From positions 1-54,876 of the forward strand of contig NZ_JADKMA010000021.1 of the NCBI RefSeq assembly GCF_017676365.1: 54,876 nt of DNA, read 5' to 3'. This stretch comes from Streptomyces oryzae. GTDB lineage: Bacteria > Actinomycetota > Actinomycetes > Streptomycetales > Streptomycetaceae. Both the position numbers and the translations under genes were made by a program. A model generated the notes under the pieces. That model saw only the letters and a program-made list of their open reading frames with translations, was not told the DNA's origin and ran no database searches. Positions 26,097 through 33,379 of this stretch are shown in pieces (within the stretch, counting starts at the first letter, position 1; the number at the start of each line of letters is the position of its first letter).

Positions 26097-26132
26097 AAAT
26101 CTAGCTCACCAGCTTTAATCTAGATATCTAGC
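26097..26132. promoter_or_regulatory. Candidate GntR operator between divergent genes
   Basis: A perfect 12-bp palindrome, CTAGATATCTAG (26120-26131), with a further ATCTAGC half-site at 26098-26104, between the GntR/UTRA gene and the rightward small-gene operon. The AATCTAG half-site occurs twice in direct orientation. This is typical of an autoregulatory operator. Confidence 0.6.
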
Positions 26133-26169
26133 TTCACTCAACGTGAGCCCTAGCTGGCAGAGGATCACC

Positions 26170-26454
26170 ATGCCCCAACCAGAGGCCGTGGCCCACTCGA
26201 TCGCTTCAGCGATCACCGTGGCTGGGCTCACCCCACACATCAAACGCCAAACCGGTTCCATCCGTATCGAGGTGGTCATCCCCGAAGCCATGCCGGCGAA
26301 GACGTGGAACGCGCTCTTAGCTGCGCTGGGCAGAGGTGATCGCTTTGGGATGGAAGTCAGTGCTCAGGGCTCCGTGGCGTGGGCCGCCGTCCTCACAGGC
26401 GCGCCTCCGGACGAACCCGCTGCCACTCCACCGGGAACCGGGCCTCTGGCGTAG
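26170..26454 (+). CDS. Hypothetical protein, 94 aa
   Basis: ATG 26170 is six bases after GAGG in the sequence AGAGGATC. The protein is soluble, with alternating strands and helices (ITVAGLTPHIKRQTGSIRIE, PAKTWNALLAALGRGDRFG) and a Pro/Ala tail. It is the first gene of a rightward series of five small genes facing the GntR/UTRA gene, and is probably controlled by the operator at 26097-26132. No family is recognised. Confidence 0.6.
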   Translation: MPQPEAVAHSIASAITVAGLTPHIKRQTGSIRIEVVIPEAMPAKTWNALLAALGRGDRFGMEVSAQGSVAWAAVLTGAPPDEPAATPPGTGPLA

Positions 26455-26467
26455 GGAGCCGCATGTC

Positions 26468-26749
26468 ATGACCCGATACCTCGTTCGAGCCCTGGAGCGA
26501 ACAGCCCGCTGGCTCTTCCCTGCCACCGGGCGCCACCGGCCGGTTCCGCCTCCAGTGGCCAGTGGGCACCTCGATGCCTCCCCAAGGCTCTACAGGCCAC
26601 CAACGTTCACGGAAGAGCAGCCCAGCGCGCTCGTTCGCCCGTACTTCCTGGCGCACGAAGCATGTACGCGGCAGAACTACACACCTCGTCGAGCGCTCCT
26701 CATCTGGGCTCGCTCCGGCACGGCATATCCGGGCGGTGGCCAGGCATGA
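26468..26749 (+). CDS. Hypothetical protein, 93 aa
   Basis: ATG 26468 follows AGGGAG at nine bases. The protein is basic and Pro-rich, starting MTRYLVRALERTARWLFPAT, with an aromatic segment RPYFLAHEACTRQNYTPRRA. No signal peptide or membrane segment was seen. Its stop overlaps the next ATG (ATGA), so it belongs to the same small-gene operon. Function unknown. Confidence 0.55.
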   Translation: MTRYLVRALERTARWLFPATGRHRPVPPPVASGHLDASPRLYRPPTFTEEQPSALVRPYFLAHEACTRQNYTPRRALLIWARSGTAYPGGGQA

Positions 26750-26925
26750 GCTACCGATCCCCTGTCTGTCACGTCGGGCAACACCAGAAATGCCGCCACG
26801 CCGACCACGCGCAACGGTCGAAGGTGGCGGCGGGCGTCTTCTACGAACCCTGCGACTGCCCGTGTCACCGTGCCGGCGCCGAGAGGCCGACTCCCGACGA
26901 GAGGCCCAAGCATGGCGCGAAGTGA
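26746..26925 (+). CDS. Small Cys/His-rich protein, 59 aa
   Basis: ATG 26746 overlaps the previous stop by four bases. The sequence has CHVGQHQKCRHADHAQR near the start and CDCPCHRAG in the middle, enough Cys and His for one or two zinc sites. It is short, but operon coupling and the metal-site pattern support it as real. No known family. Confidence 0.5.
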   Translation: MSYRSPVCHVGQHQKCRHADHAQRSKVAAGVFYEPCDCPCHRAGAERPTPDERPKHGAK

Positions 26926-27136
26926 GAAGCAGGTCGCCATCGAGGTCGACGCGGCTTCGGTCCTCCTCGGCGACGAGATCCAGATAGGCGGTCGAGCCCT
27001 GAGTGTGCTGGACCTTGTCCACCTCTCTGGCGGCTGCAAACGGGTCACGTTCACCAGCGGCGAGACCTTGATCATCACTCCCAGGACCACGCTCACCGTT
27101 CTCCGGACGGCCAAAGGATGGGACGGACCATGCTGA
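26912..27136 (+). CDS. Hypothetical protein, 74 aa
   Basis: ATG 26912 overlaps the end of the previous gene by 14 bp and follows GAGAGG/GAGG. The predicted fold is mostly beta (VAIEVDAASVLLGDEIQIGG, KRVTFTSGETLIITPRTTL), resembling a small barrel. It is part of the small-gene operon downstream of the GntR operator. No family is recognised. Confidence 0.55.
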   Translation: MARSEKQVAIEVDAASVLLGDEIQIGGRALSVLDLVHLSGGCKRVTFTSGETLIITPRTTLTVLRTAKGWDGPC

Positions 27137-27173
27137 CCGCAACCACGAGATTCCACGTCGGGGGGCGAGCACG

Positions 27174-27569
27174 TTGACCTACGACCGAGAGAGCACGACC
27201 CCGCCCCGCTCAGGGCTTCGCCTCCTGCCATGGGCGTCTGAGAAGGGCACTCCCTGCTTCCTCAGCCCGGAAAGCGGGGCCAGCGTCTTTACCCTGCTCG
27301 CCGACGCGGTGGAAGAGGAGCAACTGGACGACGCTGATGCGGCCCGCAGGCATGGACAGGCAGTGCTCGGCAACAGCGCGACAGACGCGGACGCGCTCCG
27401 CCAGGCGCTCGAAGCCTCCAACCGGGCACTGAATGACGTTCTCCGCGTTGCTGACAGCAGGGGTGACCGCCTGGCGGCCTATGAGGACGTTGCAAGCTCG
27501 TGCGACGACAAAGAGCGGGGCAGCCAGGATGGCGACGATCCGCACCTTCGTGCGGATGCGTTCGGCTGA
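27174..27569 (+). CDS. Hypothetical protein, 131 aa
   Basis: TTG 27174 follows GGGGGGCGAG. The N-terminal half reads like an ordinary soluble protein (RSGLRLLPWASEKGTPCFLS, GASVFTLLADAVEEEQLDDA), with a helical middle (ATDADALRQALEASNRALND) and a Ser/Asp-rich end. Last gene of the small operon, convergent with the pentapeptide gene. Function unknown. The TTG start lowers confidence in the exact N-terminus. Confidence 0.55.
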   Translation: MTYDRESTTPPRSGLRLLPWASEKGTPCFLSPESGASVFTLLADAVEEEQLDDADAARRHGQAVLGNSATDADALRQALEASNRALNDVLRVADSRGDRLAAYEDVASSCDDKERGSQDGDDPHLRADAFG

Positions 27570-27612
27570 CGGCTGGCAGAAGACCAATTCAGGACCACGC
27601 ATTCAGCATTGC

Positions 27613-29520
27613 TCAGCGCTTGATGCGTCCGCGGACGGCGAGAACAGCAAGGGCGAGCAGGGCGGGTTCCAAGAGGCGGGAGGTCATCTCGATGTAGGTG
27701 CCGGCGGTGGTGAGATCCTGTCCGCTGGATCGGAACACCACTGAGTTGAGCGTGACGTTCACGGCTTTCTCGAAGCGCTTGCCGGTGAATCTGTCCCCGG
27801 TGGGGTTGCGGGGGTCGTCCTTTTCTATCTCGAAGGTGACCCTGCCTCCGCCGGGCGGCACGGTGCCAGTCGCTTGCTGCTTTGGGGAGTCCTGAGGGAG
27901 TCCGAAGCCCATCAGCAGCATGATGGTGACTAGCATGGCGACAGCGAGCCACCCCAGAGCACGGGAGGCGCGCAAGCCATAGCCCGACAGCGCCCAGTAG
28001 CCGTGCAATAGTCCGCGTTCCGCGCGGGTAGTGCCGGTGTGGTCGTGGCGGCGCATCTCCATCTCGCCGTAGTAGAAATCTGCTGCACCCGGCTCGTTTT
28101 TGCCGTCCTCGAACGACTTGCGCAGCGCCCGGTACACCGGCGCCAGTTGCGTTGGCCCGACGTGGTCGGTGTTGAATACCGCCGCGTTCCATCCCTGGAC
28201 TGCTGATGGCTGGTTCGCGCGCCAGTGGTGTTCTTCGGCGAGGACGCGACGCTGGGTGAACCGTATCGGGTGCCAGCGTCGCCAGGTTGTACCGGGCGGG
28301 ACGGTGCTGAAGGAGCACGCGCCTTCCAGCCGTAGTTGGTCAAGGTGCACGGTGCCGGTAAACAGACACCTCGACAGGTCGATGTCGGCGAGGACAAGAT
28401 GAGCTGCGTCCACCCCCCGCAGCGACGTGATCCGCACGGTGGCGTCGGGCACGTCAGCAAGAGCCTGCTCTGCCAGTTGTTCGCCGTGGAGTACGAAAGG
28501 GACGGCCTCCCCGATGATCGTCAGGGGGTACTCGAAGACGGCGTGGGCGAAGTCCACCATTGCGTATCGCAAGCGCAACTCGGCCGTTGACGACCAAAGG
28601 GTCCGCTGGCATTCAAGGTGGCGAGTGGCGAATGAGAGGGTCGCCGGGCCGTTGAACACTGCCCCGGACAACTTCACCCACTCTGCGCACACGAACGGCC
28701 CGAGACTGACCGGCTGTTCGAAAACTGCCTGCTCGAACCAGGCGGTGTCCTCGAAGGCTGCCTCCTCGAATCCGGGGACGCTCTGGAAGGTAGCCGACTC
28801 GAACCAGGCGAGCTGCCGGAAGGTTGCTGACTTGAACCAGGCGTGCCCTTGGAAGATTGTCGACTGGAAACTAGAAGTGCCCTGGAAGACCACCGATCCG
28901 AAACCGGCGACCTGTTGGAAGTTTGCCTCGTTGAACGAAATGGATGCTTCGAAGGTTGACGATTCGAACTCGGCGAGGCACCGGAAGGCTGCTGCCCTGA
29001 ACCAAGCAGCGTCCTGGAAGGCTGTCGATCTGAACCAGACATTGCTATGGAAGGCCGTCGAGTCGAACCAGGCGGTGCCTGCGAAGGTCGCTGAGGAGAA
29101 CCAGGCACCGCCGTGGAAGGTCGTCGATTCGAACCAGGCGGTGCCCGCGAAGGTCGCTGAGGGGAAGCACGCACCCCGTTCGAAGGTCGTGGAGCCAAAC
29201 CAGGCTTTACCGAGGAACGTTGCCGAGTCGAAGTAGGCTTCGCCGAGCCGGGGGTGCCCTGTGGCAGGGTCGCGGACGGCGTCGAGAAGAGCATTTAGAA
29301 GGGATTCGGTGAAGGTGGTGCCGCGGTGGTCGACGTTGGCGCCTGGGCTCAGGTCGGCCAGGTAGGCGTCGCGGTCGGCGTCTGCCAGGTGGGCGAGGCA
29401 TGCGGTATGCCCGGGGACGTGAACGCCGGGGCAGCCGACCGGGTCGGTAGCAGGGTCTGCGCCGTGGGCGCAGTGCGGCCAGGACGGCGCCCCGGGCATG
29501 GGCTGTGCGGATGTGCTCAT
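27613..29520 (-). CDS. Pentapeptide-repeat membrane protein, 11-residue repeat units
   Basis: A 635-residue protein. The N-terminus carries a Cys/His cluster (CAHGADPATDPVGC, HTACLAHL). Residues ~95-270 are about 16 tandem 11-residue units of the form AWFxSATFxxx, i.e. Phe spaced 5 and 6 apart, which matches the Pentapeptide_3 style of right-handed beta-helix. More irregular repeats run to ~400. Two C-terminal hydrophobic helices (LGWLAVAMLVTIMLLMGFGL near 530-550, and one at ~615-630) flank a Gly/Lys-rich loop. Cargo next to attR. Related proteins have no agreed function; a membrane-associated defence or stress role is speculation. Confidence 0.8.
   Translation of the reverse strand: MSTSAQPMPGAPSWPHCAHGADPATDPVGCPGVHVPGHTACLAHLADADRDAYLADLSPGANVDHRGTTFTESLLNALLDAVRDPATGHPRLGEAYFDSATFLGKAWFGSTTFERGACFPSATFAGTAWFESTTFHGGAWFSSATFAGTAWFDSTAFHSNVWFRSTAFQDAAWFRAAAFRCLAEFESSTFEASISFNEANFQQVAGFGSVVFQGTSSFQSTIFQGHAWFKSATFRQLAWFESATFQSVPGFEEAAFEDTAWFEQAVFEQPVSLGPFVCAEWVKLSGAVFNGPATLSFATRHLECQRTLWSSTAELRLRYAMVDFAHAVFEYPLTIIGEAVPFVLHGEQLAEQALADVPDATVRITSLRGVDAAHLVLADIDLSRCLFTGTVHLDQLRLEGACSFSTVPPGTTWRRWHPIRFTQRRVLAEEHHWRANQPSAVQGWNAAVFNTDHVGPTQLAPVYRALRKSFEDGKNEPGAADFYYGEMEMRRHDHTGTTRAERGLLHGYWALSGYGLRASRALGWLAVAMLVTIMLLMGFGLPQDSPKQQATGTVPPGGGRVTFEIEKDDPRNPTGDRFTGKRFEKAVNVTLNSVVFRSSGQDLTTAGTYIEMTSRLLEPALLALAVLAVRGRIKR
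28738..29240 (-). repeat. 33-bp degenerate tandem repeats encoding the 11-residue units
   Basis: The beta-helix units are visible in the DNA as about 16 diverged 33-bp repeats (for example CCAGGCGGTGCC(T/C)GCGAAGG recurring around 29075 and 29135). Two units near 29075 and 29140 are nearly identical, suggesting recent duplication. Confidence 0.6.
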
Positions 29521-30219
29521 CGCGTGGCGGCTCCATGATCTCTGGCGTCAAAGGGCGAACGGGGTGCGTGCTGGCCCCTCGCTGGTCAGGGCCTGACCTC
29601 ACGGATGGGATTACTGGCGGTGTAGCGGCCCATGACTGTTTCCCCCGCAGTGTTGGGGGTTCGGGACTGGTAGGTGGTCCGGACTGCGCGCCCTGGTGGC
29701 GTCCCCAGGCCAGCGACAGCCTGGCCGCCTCCGCAGCCGTCCGTATCGGTAACCTTTCGGCCCCACGACTATGAGCGTCCAGCCCCGTTCCTCCCCGTCC
29801 TGCGTCAGCTACTACGCAGCCCACCAAAGGGCCGATGCCCTGCGTCCGACGGAACTTCCCCGACCAGTCACCCACCACTGGCCACAAGCCTGCCAGGCTC
29901 GATACGGCAGCACGGGACCCAGTAAAAAATGAACACCAAACCGCTACCCGCCGCGCCGCCACCCCCGTGGGTCAGCATGAGTTCCAGCTCCGGGGTGACA
30001 GAGGGCGACGATCACTGAGGCTGCAGGGAGAAGTTGAGGCATGCTTCTCGCCTCCCACGGCGCTAGAGGAGAGAGAGCCTTGCGTTGTAGCCCGGCGTGG
30101 TCCAGGCGAGCCCACCATCGAGGCGTGTGGACCAGGCGTGGACCCAGCGGCACAGCGGCCGAATGAGGAAGGGCAAAGGCACTAGTCAGCGCCTTGTTCC
30201 CGTCTTCCGGGTCAGGGGT
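29521..30219. other. Non-coding right end of the element
   Basis: About 700 bp without a convincing gene. A 29-codon frame at 29929-30018 (+, starting MNTKPLPAAP) lacks a ribosome site. The last 130 bp hold candidate arm sites (GGCGTGGTCCAGGCG at 30094-30108 and the 20-bp site at 30125-30144) before attR. Confidence 0.5.
30125..30144 (+). other. Candidate integrase arm-type site, right
   Basis: GTGTGGACCAGGCGTGGACC differs at one base from 10923-10942 and has the same orientation. A diverged GGCGTGGTCCAGGCG copy lies 30 bp to its left. Placement inside attR mirrors the left site inside attL. Confidence 0.5.
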
Positions 30220-30272
30220 CTGTAAATCTGCCGGCTCAGCCTTCCTAGGTTCGAATCCTAGCGCCGCCACAG
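30220..30272 (+). repeat. attR, 53-bp core repeat (3' half of tRNA-Tyr)
   Basis: A perfect copy of 10750-10802. The sequence to its left does not form a tRNA 5' half, so this is a junction fragment and not a second tRNA gene. Confidence 0.95.
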
Positions 30273-30277
30273 CCTTG

Positions 30278-30320
30278 AAAGGGCCCGTGACCAGCGGAAA
30301 CGTTGGTCACGGGCTCTTTG
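30278..30320 (+). terminator. Original chromosomal tRNA-Tyr terminator
   Basis: AAAGGGCCCGTGACCA pairs (one wobble) with TGGTCACGGGCTCTTT around a 10-nt loop, directly after attR, and ends in TTT. Before integration this would have followed tRNA-Tyr. The element supplies a different hairpin at 10809-10855 in its place. Confidence 0.8.
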
Positions 30321-30365
30321 GTGTGCTCCGGACCGCGCAGGGCCCTGGTCACACATACGACCGGC

Positions 30366-32054
30366 TCAGCGTCGGGTGCACGCCCAGGCGACCGGCCGCC
30401 CGCCGCCCGCGCGGGAGAGCGCGGCCTGCTCCGCTCCGGCCCGCGTGGTGCCGAGCGCGCCCACGTAGCGGTTGGTGTTCGGGTTGTAGGCGACCGCGCC
30501 ACAGCCGTCGTGGAAGGAGACGAGGATCTTGCAGCCGGGGCCTGAACACCTGCTCATCGCTCCCCGTTCGGCGGCGCTGCGCGAGCCGTAGTCCCAGGAC
30601 TCACCGTTGCTGCCGTCGCGCCCCACGGCTATGGCGCCGTAGTAGGTCCGCGGTGGGTTCGGGGCGGGTGCCCGGTCGGTGGCGGCACCGTCGTCCGTGT
30701 CCGTCGGGTCGGATGCGTCCTCGGTCTCGGCCGCCTCCTCGGTGGGCTCCGTACGCGTGGGGCCGGTGTCGTAGGACGGCGGGCCGGTCGGGTGCTCGGC
30801 CTCGTTGTCCGGCAGGAGCCGGCTGCTGGAATAGGTCGGCTGCGGGGAGGACGCGGAGCCGGAGTCGGGTGGTGTGTCGCTGCTCCGCGCCATCACTGCC
30901 GCAAGGATCACCGCCCCGATCGCGACTGCGACACCGGTCGCGATCTGGCCGGCCCGTCGGGTGGCCGGGTCGGCGGGGGCGCTTCCCGGACTTCCGCGCC
31001 CGGGGCGCGGAGACTGGTTGCTCCCGCTCCCACTCCCGCTCCTGCGCCCCTGCCCGTTGCCGTTGCCGGCCGGCGGCTCCTGCGTCATGCGTCTGGTGCG
31101 CCCCGGAGCGCCCGACGTCCAGCTGCGGGTGACTGTCTCGGCCTCGGCCTGGTCGGCGGCGCGCTGGAGACGGCTGCCCTCTTCGGCGTACTGGTTGATC
31201 AACGACGTCCAGCCGCTGGGCAGTACCCGGGCCCCGCCCCCGACGAAGCGCCGGATGAGCTGCTCGGCGGTCGGCCGGTCCTCGGGCCGCACTGCGAGAC
31301 AGTCACCGATCAGACCGGTGAGCCCTTCGGGCAGCCCGCTCAGACTGGTGGCGCCGCGCCGCACATAGTTGAGCTGCTGCAGCGGTTCCTGGGTCTCCGG
31401 GTACGGCAATCGTCCGCAGGCCAGGTAATAGAGGGTCACGCCGAATGCGTAGATGTCGGAGGCGGCGCTGCTGGGCTGCCCGTCGGCCTGCTCGGGCGAG
31501 GTGAAGGCGATGGTCCCGAGGGTGAGCCTGGTGCTGGTGAGGTCGCTGGCATGGGAGATGCCGAAGTCGATGACCTTCGGCCGGTCTGCGGTCAGCAGGA
31601 TGTTGAGCGGCTTCACATCCCGGTGCACGATCCCCTTGCTGTGCAGCTCGGCGAGCGCCCGCAGTATCCCCGGGGCGATCCAGCGCACCGCGTCCTCGGC
31701 TTCCAGCGGCCCCTGCTGTACGACGAGCGCCTCCAGCGAGGGCGCCGGTATGTACTCCATGGCCATCCAGGGCAGCTCGGCCTCGGTGTCGGCGTCGAGA
31801 ACCCGGGCGGTGTGCGTGCTCCTGACCCGGCGGGCGAGCCGGACCTCGCGGCCGAAACGCCTACGGGCCTCCGTGCTCACGCCGCCCGGAGCCATCAGCG
31901 TCTTGACGGCGACGATGCGGCCGGAGGCCGGATCCCGTCCGAGGTAGACGACGCCCATGCCGCCGGTGGCCAGTTGGGCGAGCAGCCGGTACGGACCGAG
32001 TCGGCGAAGTTCACCACTCAGAGCGAACACGCCCATCCCGAACGCTTCTGTCAC
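30366..32054 (-). CDS. Membrane serine/threonine protein kinase with DUF4189 sensor domain
   Basis: A 562-residue Hanks-type kinase. The catalytic domain covers residues ~20-280: glycine loop ATGGMGVVY, K51 in AVKT, HRDVKPLN with D146, and DFG with D163. A Ser/Gly/Pro linker leads to one transmembrane helix (~371-388). The extracytoplasmic part has an acidic Thr/Glu/Pro stretch and a C-terminal DUF4189 domain (YYGAIAVGRDG, then SRCSGPGCKILVSF). GTG 32054 is seven bases after GGGGGA, preferred to a longer frame that starts 25 codons earlier. The kinase is intact; the ligand of the outer domain is unknown. First chromosomal gene after the element. Confidence 0.92.
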   Translation of the reverse strand: MTEAFGMGVFALSGELRRLGPYRLLAQLATGGMGVVYLGRDPASGRIVAVKTLMAPGGVSTEARRRFGREVRLARRVRSTHTARVLDADTEAELPWMAMEYIPAPSLEALVVQQGPLEAEDAVRWIAPGILRALAELHSKGIVHRDVKPLNILLTADRPKVIDFGISHASDLTSTRLTLGTIAFTSPEQADGQPSSAASDIYAFGVTLYYLACGRLPYPETQEPLQQLNYVRRGATSLSGLPEGLTGLIGDCLAVRPEDRPTAEQLIRRFVGGGARVLPSGWTSLINQYAEEGSRLQRAADQAEAETVTRSWTSGAPGRTRRMTQEPPAGNGNGQGRRSGSGSGSNQSPRPGRGSPGSAPADPATRRAGQIATGVAVAIGAVILAAVMARSSDTPPDSGSASSPQPTYSSSRLLPDNEAEHPTGPPSYDTGPTRTEPTEEAAETEDASDPTDTDDGAATDRAPAPNPPRTYYGAIAVGRDGSNGESWDYGSRSAAERGAMSRCSGPGCKILVSFHDGCGAVAYNPNTNRYVGALGTTRAGAEQAALSRAGGGRPVAWACTRR

Positions 32055-32343
32055 AGCCGCTTCCCCCTCTGCGCCTGCCCCCTTTGACAATTGACACAGT
32101 CTCACGCGCTTCGCGCGCCCGCACAGCACGAATCAGGCGCTCTTTCGGGGCCCGGCCGGCGAGTTCCCAAGCCCCTGCCGCCCGAGAGGCACGTCCATGC
32201 CTTCGGCCGCTGCCGCACCAGTAGCGGCTCTTACAAGTAGGCGCCCATGCCGCTACGTTGGACCGGTCTCCCTCTCCTCTGGGGGCCGGCTTCCCCGGGG
32301 CGCCATGCCTTGGGAAGGCCGGGAAAGGGAGGAGGAGATGCAG

Positions 32344-32469
32344 ATGGCCGACAAAAAGTCGTCCATGCGGGCGGAGGTCGCGCGTGAGATGGCGAAGCGA
32401 GTCGCTGTTTCCCTGGGCGCTCGCGCCCTGTGGGCGGTGATAGTGGAGCTGTTCCGTCGCGATCTTTGA
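32344..32469 (+). CDS. Small basic protein, 41 aa
   Basis: A frame starting MADKKSSMRAEVAREMAKRV and ending VELFRRDL. ATG 32344 is six bases after GGAGGAG; ATG 32338 overlaps that site. Residues ~8-40 form one amphipathic to hydrophobic helix (VSLGARALWAVIVELF), so it may associate with the membrane. A strong hairpin follows the stop. The ribosome site and terminator support a real small gene. Function unknown. Confidence 0.6.
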   Translation: MADKKSSMRAEVAREMAKRVAVSLGARALWAVIVELFRRDL

Positions 32470-32491
32470 GGACTGGCGACAGCAGTCCGAC

Positions 32492-32551
32492 GAGCGGCAC
32501 GGACACCGCCCCCGGAGCGGCCCCTTGTTCCAGGGGCGGCCCGTGCCGCTC
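32492..32551 (+). terminator. Hairpin after the 41-aa gene
   Basis: GAGCGGCACGG (32492-32502) pairs with CCGTGCCGCTC (32541-32551); an inner GCCCCT/AGGGGC stem fills the loop. It lies between convergent genes. Confidence 0.7.
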
Positions 32552-32602
32552 ACCCCGCCCGGCAGGCGGAAGCCCCGGCGAGCCGGTGCCCGCGACGGAG
32601 CA

Positions 32603-33283
32603 TCAGGCCCCCGTCACCCCGGCGACCTCGTCGATCGCCTCGGGGATCGGCATGTTCCCGCCCACCAGCTCCAGCGTCAGTCCGGACGTACGCGGCTCGT
32701 CCAGCAGCGCCATCAGGACCGCTGCCACGTCGTCCCTCGTCACCTCGGCGCGGCCGGTTTCGGGTGCGAGGTGGACGCGGCCCGTGCCGGGGTCGTCGGT
32801 CAGCCGGCCGGGGCGCAGCACCGTCCAGTCGAGACCGTCGCGGGCCCGCAGGTCGTCGTCCGCGGCGCCCTTGGCGCGCAGATAGTCCGCGAAGACGGGG
32901 TCCATGCCCTCGGGCGTGCCCTGCAGGGAGGCGTCGGCGCGCATGGCGGAGACCATCAGATAGCGCCGTACGCCCGCCGCTTGGGCGGCGTCGGCGAACA
33001 GGACGGCAGCCTTGTGGTCCACCGTCTCCTTGCGTGCGCTGCCGCTGCCCGGCCCGGCCCCGGCCGCGAAGACGGCCGCGTCGGCGCCCTCCAGATGCCG
33101 CGCGACCTCCTCGACGCCCGCCGTCTCCAGGTCGCATACGACGGGTTCGGCGCCCGCCGCCAGGAGGTCGCTCGCCTGCTCAGGGCGGCGCACGATGCCC
33201 GCCGCCCTGTCCCCGCGCCCGGCGAGCAACCGCTCCAGCCGCAGCGCGATCTGACCGTGTCCACCAGCGATAACTGTGCGCAT
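32603..33283 (-). CDS. NAD(P)-binding (NmrA/SDR-type) protein
   Basis: A 226-residue atypical short-chain dehydrogenase. The nucleotide-binding turn GGHGQIA is at residues 7-13 of a Rossmann fold. The segment RYLMVSAMRA near residue 108 and the downstream WTVLRPGRLTDDPG match NAD(P)H-binding NmrA-like proteins, which often lack a catalytic Tyr/Lys pair and act as redox sensors or isomerases. ATG 33283 begins the glycine-rich strand directly, as usual. Next to an unrelated amidohydrolase; no pathway can be assigned. Confidence 0.82.
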   Translation of the reverse strand: MRTVIAGGHGQIALRLERLLAGRGDRAAGIVRRPEQASDLLAAGAEPVVCDLETAGVEEVARHLEGADAAVFAAGAGPGSGSARKETVDHKAAVLFADAAQAAGVRRYLMVSAMRADASLQGTPEGMDPVFADYLRAKGAADDDLRARDGLDWTVLRPGRLTDDPGTGRVHLAPETGRAEVTRDDVAAVLMALLDEPRTSGLTLELVGGNMPIPEAIDEVAGVTGA

Positions 33284-33379
33284 CCCTCGACCGTACGCCC
33301 ACCGCGCCGGTCAGCGGCGCACCCGGCCCGCCGGGAGGGGAGCACCCTTCCGCCAGGGGCCGCGCGCCGGCGAGTCCGG

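Larger units (their letters stand above)
10750..30272. mobile_element. Integrated SLP1-type AICE, about 19.5 kb, in tRNA-Tyr
   Basis: The limits are set by a perfect 53-bp direct repeat (10750-10802 and 30220-30272) covering the anticodon-to-3' end of tRNA-Tyr. Inside are a tyrosine integrase adjoining attL, an excisionase, a replication-type protein, an FtsK/TraB translocase, Spd-like membrane proteins and two GntR regulators. This is the standard set of an actinomycete integrative and conjugative element, which transfers as double-stranded DNA. The integrase, xis, rep and tra genes are all intact as read, so the element may be active. Cargo lies mainly in the right third. Base composition is close to the chromosome except for a gene near 24684-25229. 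Confidence 0.93.

Noticed and set aside
29929..30018. 29-aa peptide gene near attR
   Set aside because: No ribosome site, Pro/Ser-rich and inside a non-coding end region. Kept only as a note.
30220..30272. Second tRNA-Tyr gene
   Set aside because: Only the anticodon-to-3' half is present. The left flank does not provide the acceptor 5' strand or D-arm, so it is attR.
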